Source: Saccharopolyspora thermophila
Lineage (GTDB): Bacteria; Actinomycetota; Actinomycetes; Mycobacteriales; Pseudonocardiaceae
DNA: 64,000 bases
Direction of reading: 5' to 3'
Assembly (NCBI RefSeq): GCF_014646075.1
Contig: NZ_BMMT01000007.1
Location: forward strand, 1-64,000
The notes beneath the pieces are model-generated. The model did no database searches and was not told the origin of the DNA. It saw nothing but the letters and a program-made list of their open reading frames with translations. A program made the translations under genes and the position numbers. This document shows, piece after piece, positions 17,565 to 31,232 of this stretch (positions within the stretch are counted from its first letter, which is position 1; every line of letters begins with the position of its first letter).

Positions 17565-17598
17565 CGAGTGCGCACCCGGACGCCCGGGTGCGCACTCG
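17565..17598 (+). terminator. strong hairpin without U-tail after the 16936 gene
   Basis: Perfect 15-bp stem: CGAGTGCGCACCCGG (17565-17579), 4-nt loop, and its exact complement at 17584-17598. It starts 5 bp after the stop codon. There is no T-run, as in the tail-less terminators proposed for actinobacteria. It ends about 80 bp before the YdcF-like gene. Confidence 0.65.
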
Positions 17599-17678
17599 CG
17601 CTGAACCGCAGGGTGCACCCCGCCGCCTGGGCCTACACTGTCCAGACCCGACCGGCCGCCGACGTCGCAGGAGTCCTC

Positions 17679-18347
17679 ATGTCGCGAGCGGAGAACGCTC
17701 TGCCCGCCGAGCATCGCGCTGATGTCGAGGTCCTGTGGGACTACCACGACATGCACCACGTGCTTCGACCGAGCGACATCGGAGTCGGGCTCGGCGGCCA
17801 CGACCTCAACGTGGCCACCTTCACCGCCGAGCTGTTCCACCGCGAAATGTTCCCGATCATCGTCTTCTCCGGTGCCAACGCACCGACGACGGTCGAGCGC
17901 TTTCCCCGCGGCGAGGCGGTCCACTACCGCGAACACGCCCTGGAGTTGGGCGTTCCCGATGACGCGATCCTCGTCGAGACGAAGGCCACCAACACGGGTG
18001 AGAACATCGAGTTCACCCGTGCGTTGCTCGCCGACCGGGGTCTCACCGTGCGGTCGGTGATCCTGATCTCGCGGCCGTACCAACAACGCAGGGCCTACGC
18101 CACGTGCCGGAAGCTCTGGCCCGAGGTCGACGTGCGCTGCGCATCGCGCCCGCTTTCGCTCGACGAGTACGTCGCGAGCATCGGTGATCCGGACCGCGTG
18201 ATCACCATGCTCGTCGGCGACACCCAGCGCATCACCCGCTACGCCGAGCGCGGGTTCGCCGTGCCCCAGGCCGTCCCGGTGGAGGTCCGGAAGGCATACC
18301 GGAACCTGGTCGACGCCGGATACACCAGACGCCTCGTCGACGAGTGA
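17679..18347 (+). CDS. YdcF/DUF218-family protein
   Basis: The 222-residue soluble protein has the DUF218 (ElyC/SanA/YdcF) fold markers: a GVGLGGHD strand-loop near the N-terminus, IIVFSGANAPT, an ALELGVPDDAILVE block and the conserved TNTGENIEF helix, followed by VILISRPYQQRRA. No membrane anchor is present, which matches the YdcF branch rather than the envelope-anchored SanA/ElyC. The biochemical role is not established for the family; YdcF has been reported to bind S-adenosylmethionine. ATG at 17679 is preceded by GCAGGAG. The gene is bracketed by two uncharacterised genes on the same strand. Confidence 0.8.
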   Translation: MSRAENALPAEHRADVEVLWDYHDMHHVLRPSDIGVGLGGHDLNVATFTAELFHREMFPIIVFSGANAPTTVERFPRGEAVHYREHALELGVPDDAILVETKATNTGENIEFTRALLADRGLTVRSVILISRPYQQRRAYATCRKLWPEVDVRCASRPLSLDEYVASIGDPDRVITMLVGDTQRITRYAERGFAVPQAVPVEVRKAYRNLVDAGYTRRLVDE

Positions 18348-18534
18348 CAGTCCACAGCAGACAGTGGGACCACGACGGTCGTCCCGTGGCTCGCGCCTGC
18401 TCGGCCCCAGCACCGCGGCCGCCATGCCGAGCAGTCGTCCCACGTCATTCGGCGGCACACAGCCCCAAAAGCCGGAAATCACCAGCAGGACGGCGATAGC
18501 ATCGTCTCTCCGGCCGAGGGCTCCGGAAGGGGTG

Positions 18535-24114
<5,580 letters not shown>

Positions 24115-24148
24115 GCCGCGATTCTCCCAGCCCTCGGGGCGGGAGCGG

Positions 24149-24973
24149 TCAGCCGCGCCGCTCGCCGGTGATGACCGCGACCGCCTTCTCGCGGGTCTGC
24201 TCGTCCACCTCGGGCACCTGGAACCCGCGGCTGCGGATGTGCGCCACGAGGTCGGCCTCCGGCGCGACGCCGTGCTGCCGCAGGTAGTAGCCGACCGCGC
24301 CGGGCCAGATCCAGCTGCCGTCGGTGTGGAAGGTCATCGGCACCGCCGGGCTGCGGTTCGGGTCCAGCCGGTCGGTGTCGTAGCTGCGCGCGGCCAGCAC
24401 GATCGGCGCGCGCTCCAGGTACTCCACCACTCGGTCCCGCTCGGCGGGGCTGATCTCCGGACGCTCGGTGATGGGCCGCCCGTTGTCGTCGAACACCTCG
24501 GCGGTGCGCAGCACCGGCTCGGTGCCACCGGCGCCCGCGGCCAGCCACTCGGGGGTGGACTCCGCCGGGCGCGGGTAGCGGGCCAGCTCGGCGGCGAAGG
24601 CCGCCGCCGGGGGAGCGGTGTGCCAGTTCGGCTGGTAGTCCCCGTTGAAGTCGACGGTGTAGCTGCCGGGGCGCTGCAGGCGGTACAGCGCGCTCACCCA
24701 GGTGCCCCGGTCCGCCTGGTACATGCCGTGCCGGAGTTCGGCGAACAGCTCGGCCACCCCGGGCGGGGCGGCCAGCGGGATGACCGTGCCGTTGGGGGCC
24801 AGCAGGCGGGCCACCAGTTCGTGGTGCTCGCCCAGCGCGCGGTACTCGACGGTGACTTCCTGCCAACCAGGAGGCAGCGAGCGCACGATCGTCCGGCCGA
24901 TCTCCTGGATCAGCTGCTGCTGGGCCCCCTCGTCCAGCGATCCCGGTTGGCCCTGGGGTCCTGGTTGGCTCAT
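24149..24973 (-). CDS. YezG/DUF600-like protein of TNT-toxin-associated type
   Basis: The 274-residue soluble protein has an N-terminal domain (about 15-125) resembling YezG/DUF600 immunity-type proteins: LPPGWQEVTVEYRALG, ELFAELRHGMYQADRGTW and YTVDFNGDYQPNW. The second domain contains APIVLAARSYDTDRLDP and PMTFHTDGSWIWPGAVGYYL. I recall this pairing in actinobacterial proteins annotated near TNT/NADase polymorphic toxins, but the toxin partner is not visible next to it here. ATG at 24973 is preceded by GGGAGGA. It lies 34 bp upstream of the amidohydrolase gene on the same strand. A long nested hairpin sits in its leader. Function is not established. Confidence 0.68.
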   Translation of the reverse strand: MSQPGPQGQPGSLDEGAQQQLIQEIGRTIVRSLPPGWQEVTVEYRALGEHHELVARLLAPNGTVIPLAAPPGVAELFAELRHGMYQADRGTWVSALYRLQRPGSYTVDFNGDYQPNWHTAPPAAAFAAELARYPRPAESTPEWLAAGAGGTEPVLRTAEVFDDNGRPITERPEISPAERDRVVEYLERAPIVLAARSYDTDRLDPNRSPAVPMTFHTDGSWIWPGAVGYYLRQHGVAPEADLVAHIRSRGFQVPEVDEQTREKAVAVITGERRG

Positions 24974-24993
24974 AGGTGCATCCTCCCAGTCGC

Positions 24994-25038
24994 GCGGGCA
25001 CCTTGGGCGCCGTTTCACCCAAGTTCCGCCGTGCCCGC
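24994..25038 (-). repeat. nested inverted repeat in the leader of the DUF600-like gene
   Basis: Outer arms GCGGGCAC (24994-25001) and GTGCCCGC (25031-25038) enclose inner arms CTTGGG (25002-25007) and CCCAAG (25018-25023). The left arms are contiguous and the right arms are separated by 7 nt. Read on the minus strand it would fold as a long bulged hairpin about 20 nt upstream of the ATG at 24973. Confidence 0.55.
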
Positions 25039-25205
25039 GGCACGCTTCCCGCGGCGCTGTGCCACGCCGCGATCGGAAGCTTAAGGCCCCGTCGGGGTGA
25101 CGGGTGCGGCCCAGTTGGACAGCTCTGCCGGAGCCGTGACCGCCGCGTGATCCGCCCGCCACGCACCCGTTCCGATGACGTCACGCCAGGAGGCTCCGAT
25201 GATTG

Positions 25206-25235
25206 TTGACAATCCGACGAGCCCGCCCTTAACTT
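25206..25235 (+). promoter_or_regulatory. candidate housekeeping promoter
   Basis: TTGACA (25206-25211), an 18-bp spacer and TAACTT (25230-25235) in a locally AT-richer patch. The -35 matches consensus exactly. It would give a leader of about 245 nt for the dehydrogenase at 25490. Confidence 0.5.
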
Positions 25236-25489
25236 CGAGCCATTCCCCGGCTGACGACTGCGGAGGTGGGCCATGCGAGTCGAGCGGTTCCGCAATCCGC
25301 GTCCGGTCCGGTGGCTGTCTTCTTCTTCGCTCTGGCTGCGACATCACTGAGCCGCTTCGTGCGGCATTCGTTGCGGTAGTACGGCGATCGTCGCGGGGTG
25401 CGACGGGTTGCCTGGTGATCGATCACTGGTGGATTCCGGGCGTGCGCGCCCAGGTGTGTCAGGTATGCGTACGGGAGGAGGTTCGGCCC

Positions 25490-26683
25490 ATGGCAGTCGT
25501 CGACCGTGACCCGCTGTTGCGGGTGACCTGGACTGACCCGGTGACCGGGCGGAACGGCTATCTGGTCGTGCACAGCCTGGTGTCCGGTCTCGCCACGGGC
25601 GGGACCCGGATGCGCGCCGGCTGCACGATGTCCGAGGTGGAGGCGCTGGCGCTCGGCATGGCGCGCAAGACCGCCGTGTTCGACCTGCCGGTGGGCGGCG
25701 CCAAGGGCGGGATCGACTGCGACCCGAAGGACCCGCAGGCCCGCGGCGTGCTGAGCCGCTTCGTGCGGGCCATGCGACCGTGGCTGGCCGCCCACTGGGT
25801 GACGGCCGAGGACCTGGGGGTGCCGCAACACCTCATCGACGAGGTGTTCGCGGAGGTCGGGCTCGGGCAGTCCTACCACGCGGCGATCCGCCGGGCCCCG
25901 GACCCGGAGCGCACGCTGCGCCGCGTCCGCGCCGGACTCAACGCCCCCGTGCCCGGTGGTCTGCTGCTCGGCGACGTGGTCGGCGGCTACGGGGTGGCGC
26001 AGAGCTGCCTCGGCGTGGTGCACGCGCGCGGCTGGGACCCGGCGCGGACCACGGTGGCGGTGCAGGGCGTCGGGACCATGGGCGGCGGGACGGCGTTCTA
26101 CCTGCACGAGGCGGGACTGAAGGTCGTCGCGATGGCCGACGCGGCGGGCGCCCTGTTCGACCCGGTCGGGCTGGACGTCCCGGCGCTGCTGGAAACCCGC
26201 GACCGCTTCGGCGAGATCGACCGCACGCGGGTGCCCGAGCACGTGCGGCGGCTGCCGCGCGAGGACGTGCTCTCCGCCGACGTCGACCTGCTCGTCCCGG
26301 CTGCGGTGTCCTACGCGATCACCGCGCCGCTGGTGCCCGAGATCAACGCCCGGGTCGTCGTGGAGGCGGCCAACACCCCGGTGACCGCCGATGCCGAGGA
26401 ACTGCTGGCCACCCGCGGCATCCCGGTGATCCCGGACTTCGTGGCCAACGCCGGGGCGGCCGCCTGGGCGTGGTGGCTGCTGCTGGGCCGGGTGGATGCC
26501 GACCCGGTGCGCTCGTTCCAGGTGCTGCGCGAGGAGATGCTGGCCAAGATCCCACCGCTGCTGGCGGCCTGGGACACCGAGGGCCGCACCCCGCGGGCGT
26601 CGGCGCTGCAGCTGGTCGAGCAGCGCACCGAGCGCAACCAGGCCGCGGAGGAGAGCGGCCAGGGCCTGCTGAGCATCCCGTAG
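25490..26683 (+). CDS. Glu/Leu/Phe/Val dehydrogenase family enzyme (second copy)
   Basis: The 397-residue NAD(P)-linked amino-acid dehydrogenase has active-site lysines in MARKTAV and VGGAKGGID, the substrate loop TGGTRM, the catalytic Asp region TAEDLGVP and the Rossmann motif GVGTMG. Compared with the copy at 8849-10006 it keeps the classical GGAKGG loop, so the two paralogues probably differ in substrate. ATG at 25490 follows GGGAGGAG with 9-nt spacing. It lies downstream of a consensus-like promoter and is not obviously part of an operon. Glutamate, leucine, phenylalanine or valine may be the substrate. Confidence 0.86.
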   Translation: MAVVDRDPLLRVTWTDPVTGRNGYLVVHSLVSGLATGGTRMRAGCTMSEVEALALGMARKTAVFDLPVGGAKGGIDCDPKDPQARGVLSRFVRAMRPWLAAHWVTAEDLGVPQHLIDEVFAEVGLGQSYHAAIRRAPDPERTLRRVRAGLNAPVPGGLLLGDVVGGYGVAQSCLGVVHARGWDPARTTVAVQGVGTMGGGTAFYLHEAGLKVVAMADAAGALFDPVGLDVPALLETRDRFGEIDRTRVPEHVRRLPREDVLSADVDLLVPAAVSYAITAPLVPEINARVVVEAANTPVTADAEELLATRGIPVIPDFVANAGAAAWAWWLLLGRVDADPVRSFQVLREEMLAKIPPLLAAWDTEGRTPRASALQLVEQRTERNQAAEESGQGLLSIP

Positions 26684-26748
26684 CAGGTGCGCCGCAACCG
26701 CCGCGACGCGGCCCCGCGCCGACCGCGTTGACATGCTGCGTTCGATGT

Positions 26749-26777
26749 GTGACATCGCGCGAACGGAGTGCTAGCGT
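26749..26777 (+). promoter_or_regulatory. candidate promoter upstream of a short terminator
   Basis: GTGACA (26749-26754), a 17-bp spacer and TAGCGT (26772-26777), close to the actinobacterial housekeeping pattern. A perfect intrinsic terminator begins only 37 bp downstream. A second TTGACA at 26728-26733 has no matching -10. Confidence 0.5.
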
Positions 26778-26783
26778 TGCAGC

Positions 26784-26843
26784 GGTTGCGGTTTTGGTCC
26801 CAGCAGTACTGGAAAGTGCCTGCCAGAACGCAGGCACTTTTTT
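26784..26843 (+). ncRNA. possible short RNA or attenuated leader of the cold-shock gene
   Basis: The DNA between the candidate promoter (26749-26777) and the terminator (26814-26843) would give a transcript of about 60 nt with no open frame of note. It may be an independent small RNA, a constitutively terminated leader of the cold-shock gene at 26935, or simply the terminator region of the dehydrogenase gene. The position of the 5' end is inferred. Confidence 0.35.
26814..26843 (+). terminator. rho-independent terminator
   Basis: Perfect 10-bp stem AAGTGCCTGC (26814-26823) / GCAGGCACTT (26830-26839) with a 6-nt loop. The T residues run unbroken from 26838 to 26843. It is 131 bp past the dehydrogenase stop codon and 91 bp before the cold-shock gene. 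Confidence 0.92.
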
Positions 26844-26934
26844 GTGCCGTGGCCGTTCGGCCGGGGTGATCATCTCAGCGACTTGGGGTCTGCGTGGTGT
26901 TGACCCTGGCCAGCAGAATCAGGAGAGACAAGGA

Positions 26935-27138
26935 ATGGCTACCGGTACCGTCAAGTGGTTCAACGCGGAGAAGGGCTACGGGTTCATCACTCCCGACGGC
27001 GGCGGCGCCGACGTGTTCGCCCACTACTCCGCCATCGACGCCACCGGTTTCCGCACGCTGGAGGAGAACCAGCGGGTGGAGTTCGAGATCGCCCAGGGCC
27101 CGAAGGGGCCGCAGGCCGCGGGTATCCGCACCCTCTGA
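26935..27138 (+). CDS. cold-shock-domain protein
   Basis: A 67-residue single cold-shock domain: [18 protein letters not shown] carries RNP1 (KGYGFI) and DVFAHYSAI carries RNP2 (DVFAHY). Length and sequence match CspA-family RNA chaperones that bind single-stranded RNA/DNA in the cytosol. ATG at 26935 has AGGAGAGACAAGGA upstream. A promoter-terminator unit lies in its upstream region, raising the possibility of control by transcription attenuation. Confidence 0.95.
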   Translation: MATGTVKWFNAEKGYGFITPDGGGADVFAHYSAIDATGFRTLEENQRVEFEIAQGPKGPQAAGIRTL

Positions 27139-27284
27139 TCCAGCCTCGAGCGGGGCGGTCGGGCCGGGCCGCGAGCGGCGCCCGGTCCGCCGCCACGGAA
27201 AACAGTCTATTTTCACCCGTTCCGGGTATGTCCGGCCGGGGTACGCTTCCACCCCGCTGACGTTGAACCCGGTGCGAGGTCGAA

Positions 27285-28226
27285 GTGCCCCTGCGTGTGG
27301 TTGTCGCCGGTGCGACCGGCGTGGTCGGGAGAACGCTGTTGCCCCTGCTGCGAAAGCGAGGTCACCACGTGACCGCGCTGGTCCGGCGGGCGGACGGGGT
27401 GGACGAAGCGGCCGAGGCCGACGACGTGGCCGTGGCCGATTTACTGGACCCGTCCGGGCTGCGGCGCGCATTACGCCGCGCCAGCCCGGACGTGGTCATC
27501 GACCAGACATCCGGTTTTGGCGGCCGCGACCGGGACGAGGGGCTGCGCCGCACCGCGGAACTCCGGGAGCGCGGTGCGAAGAACCTGGTCGCCGCTGCGG
27601 TGTCGGTGGGGGCACGGCGGATCATCGGGCAGAGCATGGCTGCCGCCTACCGCCCGCACGGCGAGGAGGTGCTGGACGAAGATTCTCCACTGTGGACGGA
27701 TGCGCCGGGGTGCTGGGGCGCCGTGGTGCGCGGCCTGGCGGCGATGGAGGAGGCGCTGCTGACCTGCCCGGACATCGAGGGCGTGGCGCTGCGCTACGGC
27801 GCGCTGTACGGCCCGGGAACGCACTACGCGCCGGGAGGTGCGATCCACACGCGGGTGCGCGGCAGCGGCCTGCCGCTGGTGTCCGACGGTGTCGGCCTGA
27901 CGTCGTTCACGCACGTCGACGACGCGGCCGGGGCAGTGCTGGAGATGCTCACCGCCGGCGAACCGGGCGCCTACAACGTGGTGGACAACGAGCCCGCCGA
28001 GTCCGCGGAGTGGCTGCCCGCCTACGCCCGCATGGTCGGCGGCCCGGCCCCGGTCTCGCTGACGATGGACCAGGCCCGGGCGCAGCTGGACTGGCTGACG
28101 GTGCACCAGCTGACCGAGCAGCGCGGTGCCACGAACTTCCGGTTGCGCGAGACGATCGGCTGGCGCCCGACCTGGCCGAGCTGGCGGGAGGGCTTCGCCG
28201 CGATGCTCAACCTCTGGCCCGGCTGA
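27285..28226 (+). CDS. NAD-dependent epimerase/dehydratase family protein
   Basis: The 313-residue extended short-chain dehydrogenase-fold protein has the nucleotide motif VVAGATGVVGRTLLPLL (GxxGxxG, residues 8-14). The usual YxxxK motif is not obvious: the expected region reads GAVVRGLAAMEEALL. The C-terminal half has YNVVDNEPAESAEWLP as in NAD-epimerase_4-like proteins. It may be an atypical reductase or a non-catalytic NAD-binding protein. The start is GTG at 27285. It follows the cold-shock gene by 146 bp. The substrate is unknown. Confidence 0.78.
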   Translation: MPLRVVVAGATGVVGRTLLPLLRKRGHHVTALVRRADGVDEAAEADDVAVADLLDPSGLRRALRRASPDVVIDQTSGFGGRDRDEGLRRTAELRERGAKNLVAAAVSVGARRIIGQSMAAAYRPHGEEVLDEDSPLWTDAPGCWGAVVRGLAAMEEALLTCPDIEGVALRYGALYGPGTHYAPGGAIHTRVRGSGLPLVSDGVGLTSFTHVDDAAGAVLEMLTAGEPGAYNVVDNEPAESAEWLPAYARMVGGPAPVSLTMDQARAQLDWLTVHQLTEQRGATNFRLRETIGWRPTWPSWREGFAAMLNLWPG

Positions 28227-28264
28227 CCACGGCGTGCCGACCGGCCCATGCGATCCCACGGCAC

Positions 28265-28310
28265 AGCGGTGGACACCGCTCGGTGAGCACCGGTTGTGGG
28301 GTGGCTCACC
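28265..28310. repeat. two adjacent inverted repeats downstream of the epimerase gene
   Basis: AGCGGT-GGAC-ACCGCT (28265-28280) is followed at once by GGTGAGC (28282-28288) and GCTCACC (28304-28310). They may form a terminator for the epimerase gene or an operator for the oxidase at 28422; there is no T-run. Confidence 0.35.
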
Positions 28311-28421
28311 ATGATCGTTCCAAGGTTCTCCTGAGCCGTGGGAACGACGGTCAGGGGCTGGGAGTTCCGGCGACGACGGGTTAGGTTCGACAGGTCAGAC
28401 CACTTCCACCTGTCGGAGACG

Positions 28422-29807
28422 ATGCAGGCGATGACCACCACCGATGCGCACCCGCTGCGGGAGTTGCTGCCCGAAGGCCGCGTGTTCGACGACGTCGACG
28501 TGCTGGAGGCCCACCGCAGGGACCGGGCCACCTTCTGCCCGTCCGGGACGCCGTCGGTGCTGGTCCGGGCACGGTCCACTGAGGACGTCGCCACGACGCT
28601 GCGGTGGGCGAACGAGAACCGGGTGCCGGTGGTGCCGCAGGGCGCCCGCTCGGGACTGTCCGGCGCGGCCAACGCCCTGGACGGGTGCATCCTGCTGTCG
28701 CTGGAGAAGATGGACCGCATCCTGGAGATCGACGTCGAGGAGCAGATCGCGGTCGTGCAGCCCGGCGTGATCAACGGGGTGCTGGCGGCCGCGGTCGCCG
28801 AGCACGGCCTGTTCTACCCGCCGGACCCCGGCTCGCGCGACATCTCCACCATCGGCGGCAACGTGGCCACCAACGCCGGCGGCATGTGCTGCGTCAAGTA
28901 CGGGGTCACCGGCGACTTCGTCCGCGGCCTGGAGGTCGTGCTCGCCGACGGCCGGGTGATGCGCACCGGGCGCCGCACCGCGAAGGGCGTCGCCGGCTAC
29001 GACCTGACGCACCTGATCGTCGGCTCCGAGGGCACCCTCGGCGTGGTCACCGAGGTGACCGTGGCGCTGCGCCCGGCCGCCGCCCGGCCGCTGACCGCGG
29101 TCGCGTTCTTCCCGACCGTCGCCGACGCCGCCCGCACCGTCGCCGGCTACCTGGGGAAGGGGCACCGGCCGTCGGTGCTGGAGTTCATGGACCGCCCGAC
29201 GGTGCTGGCGGTGCAGAAGATCGCCGACCTCGGGTTCCCGGACGGCATGGCGGGCATGCTGCTGGTGCAGTCCGACCGGGGCGAGGCCGCACCGGCGGAG
29301 CTGGCGGCCTTCGAGGAGGTGGCCCGCTCCTTCGACGCCGCCGAGGTCATCGTCGCCGACGACCCCGCCGAGGGCGAACTGCTCATGCAGGCCCGCCGCC
29401 TGGTCGGCGACGCCCACGAGCACCTGGGCCTGGCGCTGCTGGTGGACGACGTGTGCGTGCCGCGCCGCCACCTGGTGGACCTGGTGGAGGGGCTGGGCCG
29501 GATCGCCGACCAGCACGGCGTGCGGGTCCTGTGCGCCGGACACGCCGGGGACGGCAACATGCACCCGGTCGTGGCCTTCGACTCCGACGACGAGGCCGAG
29601 ACTGCCCGCGCGCACCAGGCGTTCGACGCGATCATGGCGCTGGGTCTGGAACTGGGCGGCACGATCACCGGCGAACACGGCGTCGGCCACCTCAAGCGCC
29701 GCTGGCTCGGCGAGGAACTCGACGAACCGGCGCTGTGGACCCAGCGCGCGATCAAGAACGCCCTCGACCCAAACAACATCCTCAACCCGGGCCGCGTCCT
29801 GCCGTGA
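28422..29807 (+). CDS. FAD-linked 2-hydroxyacid oxidase/dehydrogenase (GlcD-like)
   Basis: The 461-residue protein has an N-terminal FAD_binding_4 domain (VVPQGARSGLSGAAN, STIGGNVATNAGGMCCVKYG, GSEGTLGVVTEVT) and a C-terminal FAD-oxidase domain ending in GHAGDGNMHP and GEHGVGHLKR. The His/Arg-rich signatures of D-lactate dehydrogenases and glycolate oxidase GlcD are kept. It oxidises a 2-hydroxyacid such as glycolate or D-lactate to the 2-oxoacid; no iron-sulfur partner (GlcF) is encoded nearby. ATG at 28422 has GGAG 4-5 nt upstream; ATG at 28431 is also possible. Confidence 0.87.
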   Translation: MQAMTTTDAHPLRELLPEGRVFDDVDVLEAHRRDRATFCPSGTPSVLVRARSTEDVATTLRWANENRVPVVPQGARSGLSGAANALDGCILLSLEKMDRILEIDVEEQIAVVQPGVINGVLAAAVAEHGLFYPPDPGSRDISTIGGNVATNAGGMCCVKYGVTGDFVRGLEVVLADGRVMRTGRRTAKGVAGYDLTHLIVGSEGTLGVVTEVTVALRPAAARPLTAVAFFPTVADAARTVAGYLGKGHRPSVLEFMDRPTVLAVQKIADLGFPDGMAGMLLVQSDRGEAAPAELAAFEEVARSFDAAEVIVADDPAEGELLMQARRLVGDAHEHLGLALLVDDVCVPRRHLVDLVEGLGRIADQHGVRVLCAGHAGDGNMHPVVAFDSDDEAETARAHQAFDAIMALGLELGGTITGEHGVGHLKRRWLGEELDEPALWTQRAIKNALDPNNILNPGRVLP

Positions 29808-29880
29808 TGCCTCCCGGGCTTGACAGGTGCATCGTCGCCGAGTCGGTCGCAGGTCGCCTTGCCGCGCCCCGCGGTGGCGG

Positions 29881-30051
29881 TCAGTCGTGGTCGTAGGCGT
29901 CGTCGAGCGGGACCGGTCGGCTCTGGTCCGCCGCGTCGGCCGGGTCGGCGTCCAGCGGCACCTCCAGCGTCCCTGGCTCCTCCTCGTCAAGAACGTCCTC
30001 CGCCGGGCGGACCTGTTCGGCGGCGTCGGCTTCCGGCGTTTCGGGGTCCAT
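29881..30051 (-). CDS. small acidic protein
   Basis: The 56-residue protein is strongly acidic (about one third Asp/Glu) and Pro- and Ala-rich, with no hydrophobic segment and no Cys, so it is likely unstructured. The ATG at 30051 has a good GGAGG site 4 nt upstream on the minus strand, which is the main reason to call it real. It lies between the convergent oxidase gene and the ADP-ribosylglycohydrolase gene; the latter ends 63 bp upstream. Function unknown. Confidence 0.6.
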   Translation of the reverse strand: MDPETPEADAAEQVRPAEDVLDEEEPGTLEVPLDADPADAADQSRPVPLDDAYDHD

Positions 30052-30113
30052 CGATCCTCCAGTCGGTAGCTGGGCGGAGCACCCGCCACGGTAGACGAGC
30101 CCGCCCGCACCGG

Positions 30114-31040
30114 TCATCCCGAAATGCGGGCCAGGCGATCGGCCAGCTCGTGCAGGAGCGCCATCCCCTCGATGCGGCGCAGCCAGGACTGGGGCCAGCC
30201 CGCCGCGCCGCGCAGGGCCCCGGTCAGCGCCGCCGCCATGCTGGCGATGGTGTCGGTGTCACCACCGGCGCGGATGCACTGGCGCACGACGTCGACCGGG
30301 CTGTCGTGGTGGGCGAGGAACGCCCACAGCGCCAGGGGCACCGAGTGCGTGGCGCGTACGTCGTTGCCCAGTGCCTCGGCGGCGCGGTGGGGGTCGCGGT
30401 GCCCGAGCTGCGCGGCGACGGCCTCCAACCGCCGCGCCCACCCCGGGTCCCGGATGACGCGCACCAACCTGGACAGGAACGACTCGGTATCGAGCGGTTG
30501 GGCCGCGTGCAGCGCCAGGTACGCGCCGCACGCCTGCACCGCGGCGCCTTCCTGGCCGTCGGGGTGGCCGTGGGTCACCGACGCGGTCCGGCGGCCCAGC
30601 TCGGCGGCGTGGTGGGCGCTGCTCGCGGCCAGCGCCACCGGCGCGCACCGCATCGCGCCGCCGTTGCCGAACGACCCGCTGCCGCGGAACACCGCCACCG
30701 CCGCGTCCCGCCACGGCATCCCGTTACTGATCTGCTCGAACAGCCCGGCCGCGGTGCGGGGGAACCCTCGCCACGGCTCGCGGGTCCACGCCTCCACCAG
30801 CGCGGCGGCCAGCTCGGCTTCGTCGAGCAGGTGCCCGCCGAGCCGCGCCCGGCTCAGCAGGTGCTCGGCGACGGCAATGGTCAGGGCCGTGTCGTCGGTG
30901 TAGCGCAGCTGGTCCGGGGAACGTTCGAACTCCCGCAGGGCCCGCTCGCCGACCGAGGGCTTGCCCTCGAACGGCGCGCCCATGGCATCACCGAGGCCGA
31001 CCCCGGTCAGCAGACCGCGGGCGCGGTCACACGCGTTCAC
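30114..31040 (-). CDS. ADP-ribosylglycohydrolase family protein
   Basis: The 308-residue all-helical protein has the DraG/ARH metal-site motifs: GLGDAMGAPFEG at the N-terminus, YTDDTALT in the first third, and GGDTDTIASMAAALTGA (the GDTDT metal ligands) near the C-terminus. Such enzymes remove ADP-ribose from proteins or small molecules in the cytosol using Mg. Length matches the family. The start is GTG at 31040. No partner ADP-ribosyltransferase is visible nearby. It may share a transcript with the small acidic protein gene downstream. Confidence 0.88.
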   Translation of the reverse strand: MNACDRARGLLTGVGLGDAMGAPFEGKPSVGERALREFERSPDQLRYTDDTALTIAVAEHLLSRARLGGHLLDEAELAAALVEAWTREPWRGFPRTAAGLFEQISNGMPWRDAAVAVFRGSGSFGNGGAMRCAPVALAASSAHHAAELGRRTASVTHGHPDGQEGAAVQACGAYLALHAAQPLDTESFLSRLVRVIRDPGWARRLEAVAAQLGHRDPHRAAEALGNDVRATHSVPLALWAFLAHHDSPVDVVRQCIRAGGDTDTIASMAAALTGALRGAAGWPQSWLRRIEGMALLHELADRLARISG

Positions 31041-31136
31041 CCACGACCTCCCGGGACAAGGCGGTTGGTCTCCACGGTACGCCCCCGCCCACCGCGAATC
31101 GCCTTTGGCGCTCCAGCGGTTTTCCGGCGCCGAGCC

Positions 31137-31232
31137 TCAGCCGATGGCGCGGCGCGCGTAGTCCGGGGCGGCTTCGAGCAGCGCGGCGAGCCGGTCGGCC
31201 ACCGCGGGCGGGAACCGCCGCGGCCCGGTCAC
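31137..31232 (-). CDS. possible 31-residue peptide coupled to the carnitine dehydrogenase gene
   Basis: A short frame whose GTG (31230-31232) overlaps the TGA of the dehydrogenase gene in a GTGA arrangement typical of translational coupling. The peptide is Ala/Arg-rich with one predicted amphipathic helix (AVADRLAALLEAAPDYARRA). It may be a real small protein, the remnant of a third catabolic gene, or chance. I do not recognise it. Confidence 0.3.
   Translation of the reverse strand: MTGPRRFPPAVADRLAALLEAAPDYARRAIG

Larger units (their letters stand above)
24974..25489. other. intergenic region between divergent genes
   Basis: About 515 bp with no convincing gene. It holds the leader hairpin of the minus-strand DUF600-like gene (24994-25038), a good -35/-10 pair on the plus strand (25206-25235), and about 250 bp of apparent leader before the dehydrogenase at 25490. 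The plus-strand frame stays open upstream of 25490 to 25175, but its composition there is not coding-like. Confidence 0.5.

Noticed and set aside
28422-29807. Glycolate oxidase complex GlcDEF
   Set aside because: Only the GlcD-like flavoprotein is present; no GlcE or iron-sulfur GlcF gene adjoins it, so the specific complex is not claimed.
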